Shown piece after piece: positions 62,126-64,000 of a stretch of DNA of 64,000 nucleotides. Source of the DNA: Prosthecobacter dejongeii (GTDB taxonomy: Bacteria; Verrucomicrobiota; Verrucomicrobiia; Verrucomicrobiales; Verrucomicrobiaceae); NCBI RefSeq assembly GCF_014203045.1, contig NZ_JACHIF010000001.1, positions 744,001 through 808,000 of the forward strand, in the 5' to 3' direction. The notes under the pieces were generated by a model. That model saw only the letters and a list, made by a program, of their open reading frames with translations, had not been told where the DNA came from and did not search any database. Within the stretch, counting starts at the first letter, position 1. Every line of letters begins with the position of its first letter. Both the position numbers and the translations under genes were made by a program.

Positions 62126-62428
62126 TCACTCACGCTCCACGCGCACTGCTTCCACCTCGATCACCTTCACGTCGTGAGGGGGATTTTCACGATGTGCTTG
62201 ATCATTCAGCGGAGATGAGCGATAACTGGTGCTAGTGAGTTTGCGGCGAACGGCATAATAAAGTGCTGCGCAGGCAGACACACCCAGGCCTACCGCCGCA
62301 ATGGCAAGGCCTACAAAGACAAATAATGCAATGAGCCCAATGGCGACAATCGCCATGAAGATCAGCGGCAAAACGGCCGGAAGACCGCGTTTGCCCTGAA
62401 ACTGAAAGTGAATGCCTTTTGGGTTCAT
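62126..62428 (-). CDS. Hypothetical two-helix membrane protein
   Basis: 100 residues from ATG 62428 (an alternative start at 62440 adds four). Hydrophobic segments AVLPLIFMAIVAIGLIALFVFVGLAIAAVGLGVSACAALYYAV, then a polar tail ending VKVIEVEAVRVERE. The stop lies 2 bp from that of the convergent gene upstream. No family recognised. Confidence 0.55.
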   Translation of the reverse strand: MNPKGIHFQFQGKRGLPAVLPLIFMAIVAIGLIALFVFVGLAIAAVGLGVSACAALYYAVRRKLTSTSYRSSPLNDQAHRENPPHDVKVIEVEAVRVERE

Positions 62429-62542
62429 GCAGTGATACAAACGTAAGATACCTCAATTAACAAACGCAGAGTTTTCCAGCCTGGACGCTTGTCACCTACA
62501 AACAAAGGTGACGCCCGGCGGAGTTTCTGTGTAACCTCCTTT

Positions 62543-64000
62543 ATGGAATCGAAAATTCTGAAACTGCTCGGGCAGGCCGATTACGCGCCTTCGAACGTCC
62601 CTGAGCTGATTGACCTCCTGCGCCTGAACCCAGGTCAGCAACAAGAGCTGCAAGCTGTGCTGGTGGACCTCGTCAAACAAGGCCTCATCATCCGCACCAA
62701 AGGCAATCGCTACATCGAATCGCGCAATGCCGACCTCGTGCCGGGCATCATCCAGATCACCCGTGGCGGGCGTGGGTTTGTCCAGCCGGATGAATCCGGC
62801 ATCGGCGAAATCAGCATTGCTGAAAGCGCCACCTCCACCGCCCTGCATGGGGACCGCGTGCTGGTGCGGCGCGACGTCAAGCCTACCGGCCTGCGCAAAG
62901 GCGTAACGGATAATAATTCCGGGACGGTGGTTCGTATCCTGGAGCGCAAGCGCACCCAGTTTGTGGGCACCCTGCAGCGCAGCAAACAGTTCCTCTACGT
63001 CATCCCAGACGATCCCCGCATCCCACACAACATCTACGTGCCCGAGCCGCGCGATGTGGGCCGCCAAGCGAACATGGGTGATAAGGTGGTGGTGGAAATC
63101 ACCGCCTGGGAAAACCGCCAGACACCACCCGAAGGCGAAGTGATCGAAGTCCTGGGCGCGCCCGATGCCGAAGGCGTGGACATGCTGTCCGTGCTCCGCC
63201 ACTACGCCCTGCCGCTGCACTTCCCCAAAGAGGTGCTGGCCGAGGCCAACAGCATCGCCAAATCCCGCCCGGATAACCAACCGAGTGTGGAGGAAAGTGC
63301 TCAGCGCGTGGATTGCCGGGGCCATAATGTCATCACCATTGACCCGGACGATGCGCGTGACTTTGACGATGCCATCTGCATCCAGTCTGCCGCCGGCGGC
63401 AAGTGGAAGGTGTGGGTGCACATTGCCGATGTGTCACACTACGTCCGCCCCGGCAGCCCGCTGGATGTGGAGGCGAAAAAGCGCGGCAACTCGACCTACC
63501 TCGTGGACCGCGTGATTCCCATGCTGCCTGAGGCGCTGAGCAACGAGCTGTGCTCGCTGAAACCAGACGTGGATCGGCTAACCAAATGCGTGGAATTTCT
63601 CTTGTCCAAAACCGGCGAGGTCATCTCCACGAAGTTCTACGCTGCCGTCATCCGGTCCAAGCGTCGCTTCACCTACAAGGAAGCCTTCGCTGTCATCCAG
63701 CGCCAACCTGTGGGCGAGATCGAATCCATGCTGCATGATGCGCATGACATGGCGCAGCTCATCCGCAAGGCTCGCTTTGACAATGGTTCCCTGGATCTGG
63801 ACTTCCCAGAGAACAAGATCCGCCTGGATGGACAAGGCCGCGTCTTGCGCATCGAACGCATCGAAAACGATGTCTCTCACCAACTCATCGAGGAATACAT
63901 GCTGCTGGCGAATGAAGCCGTGGCCGCCGACCTCATGAAGCGGAATCGCCCCGCTGTTTACCGCATCCATGAAGCGCCGAAGGACAAGAAACTGCAAGAC
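62543..64000 (+). CDS. rnr: Ribonuclease R (RNB-family 3'-5' exoribonuclease), 5' part
   Basis: First 486 codons; the frame is open to the window end. N-terminal winged-helix (VPELIDLLRLNPGQQQELQAVLVDLVKQGLIIRTKGNRYI), cold-shock-type OB domains (GRGFVQPDESGIGEISIAE; TQFVGTLQRSKQFLYVIPDDPRIPHNIYV) and the RNB catalytic start with the metal-binding motif TIDPDDARDFDDAI (about residues 269-282). It then continues VWVHIADVSHYVRPGS and YPVDRVIPMLPE-like text. It degrades structured RNA processively. The C-terminal RNB and S1 domains lie outside. Confidence 0.92.
   Translation, partial: MESKILKLLGQADYAPSNVPELIDLLRLNPGQQQELQAVLVDLVKQGLIIRTKGNRYIESRNADLVPGIIQITRGGRGFVQPDESGIGEISIAESATSTALHGDRVLVRRDVKPTGLRKGVTDNNSGTVVRILERKRTQFVGTLQRSKQFLYVIPDDPRIPHNIYVPEPRDVGRQANMGDKVVVEITAWENRQTPPEGEVIEVLGAPDAEGVDMLSVLRHYALPLHFPKEVLAEANSIAKSRPDNQPSVEESAQRVDCRGHNVITIDPDDARDFDDAICIQSAAGGKWKVWVHIADVSHYVRPGSPLDVEAKKRGNSTYLVDRVIPMLPEALSNELCSLKPDVDRLTKCVEFLLSKTGEVISTKFYAAVIRSKRRFTYKEAFAVIQRQPVGEIESMLHDAHDMAQLIRKARFDNGSLDLDFPENKIRLDGQGRVLRIERIENDVSHQLIEEYMLLANEAVAADLMKRNRPAVYRIHEAPKDKKLQD

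Overview
The window looks like a chromosomal segment of a Verrucomicrobiota-type bacterium (Prosthecobacter/Verrucomicrobium-like). This is inferred from a GC-rich backbone with huge secreted Ig/astacin proteins, a Tat-exported xylose-isomerase-like protein and EpsH-type glycosyltransferases. It is not proven by any rRNA in the window.

Backbone left (1-15016): a HAD phosphatase (partial) coupled to ribD, a Tat-exported TIM-barrel protein, a hybrid histidine kinase, a degraded stretch, an orphan Rhs tip with a GIY-YIG-like C-terminal domain and an overlapping leucine-rich-repeat partner, and a 2544-residue secreted astacin-like metallopeptidase.

Genomic island (about 15018-56892): a tyrosine recombinase sits beside a 3' fragment of tRNA-Thr(TGT). 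A complete tRNA-Thr(TGT) lies 41.8 kb away in the same orientation and shares a 19-bp core with the fragment. Paired TGCACAG repeats with identical 11-bp periodicity lie just inside both ends. The first cargo (16994-22751) is a lower-GC, tightly packed seven-gene operon: DUF6932 nucleotidyltransferase-like protein, XRE-ImmA/IrrE regulator-protease, DUF4186-like zinc protein, radical SAM enzyme, DPPW-motif methyltransferase, ASCH-domain protein and P-loop nucleotide kinase. It is bracketed by diverged direct repeats. I regard it as the best candidate for an undescribed system, probably nucleotide or nucleic-acid modification or defence.

The second cargo (23227-50125) is a heavy-metal resistance region. 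It holds three separate TolC / periplasmic adaptor / HME-RND pump sets with three different pump signatures, each preceded by a small secreted Cys/His-rich protein. It also holds a P1B-2 ATPase, YnfA, several small secreted metal-binding candidates and a CnrY-CnrX-CnrH-like anti-sigma/sensor/ECF-sigma trio. Two near-identical promoter-like elements at equal distance from their genes are good candidates for the regulon of that sigma factor. The rest of the island (50361-56514) holds an excisionase-like HTH protein, a possible mobile-element polymerase-like protein, an AT-rich gap with two strong hairpins, an LRR protein, a GYF-domain membrane protein and an XRE protein.

Backbone right (56893-64000): an addiction-module antitoxin with a frameshifted ParE-type toxin, two GT4 glycosyltransferases flanking a methyltransferase, a DedA protein, two small membrane proteins and the 5' part of RNase R.
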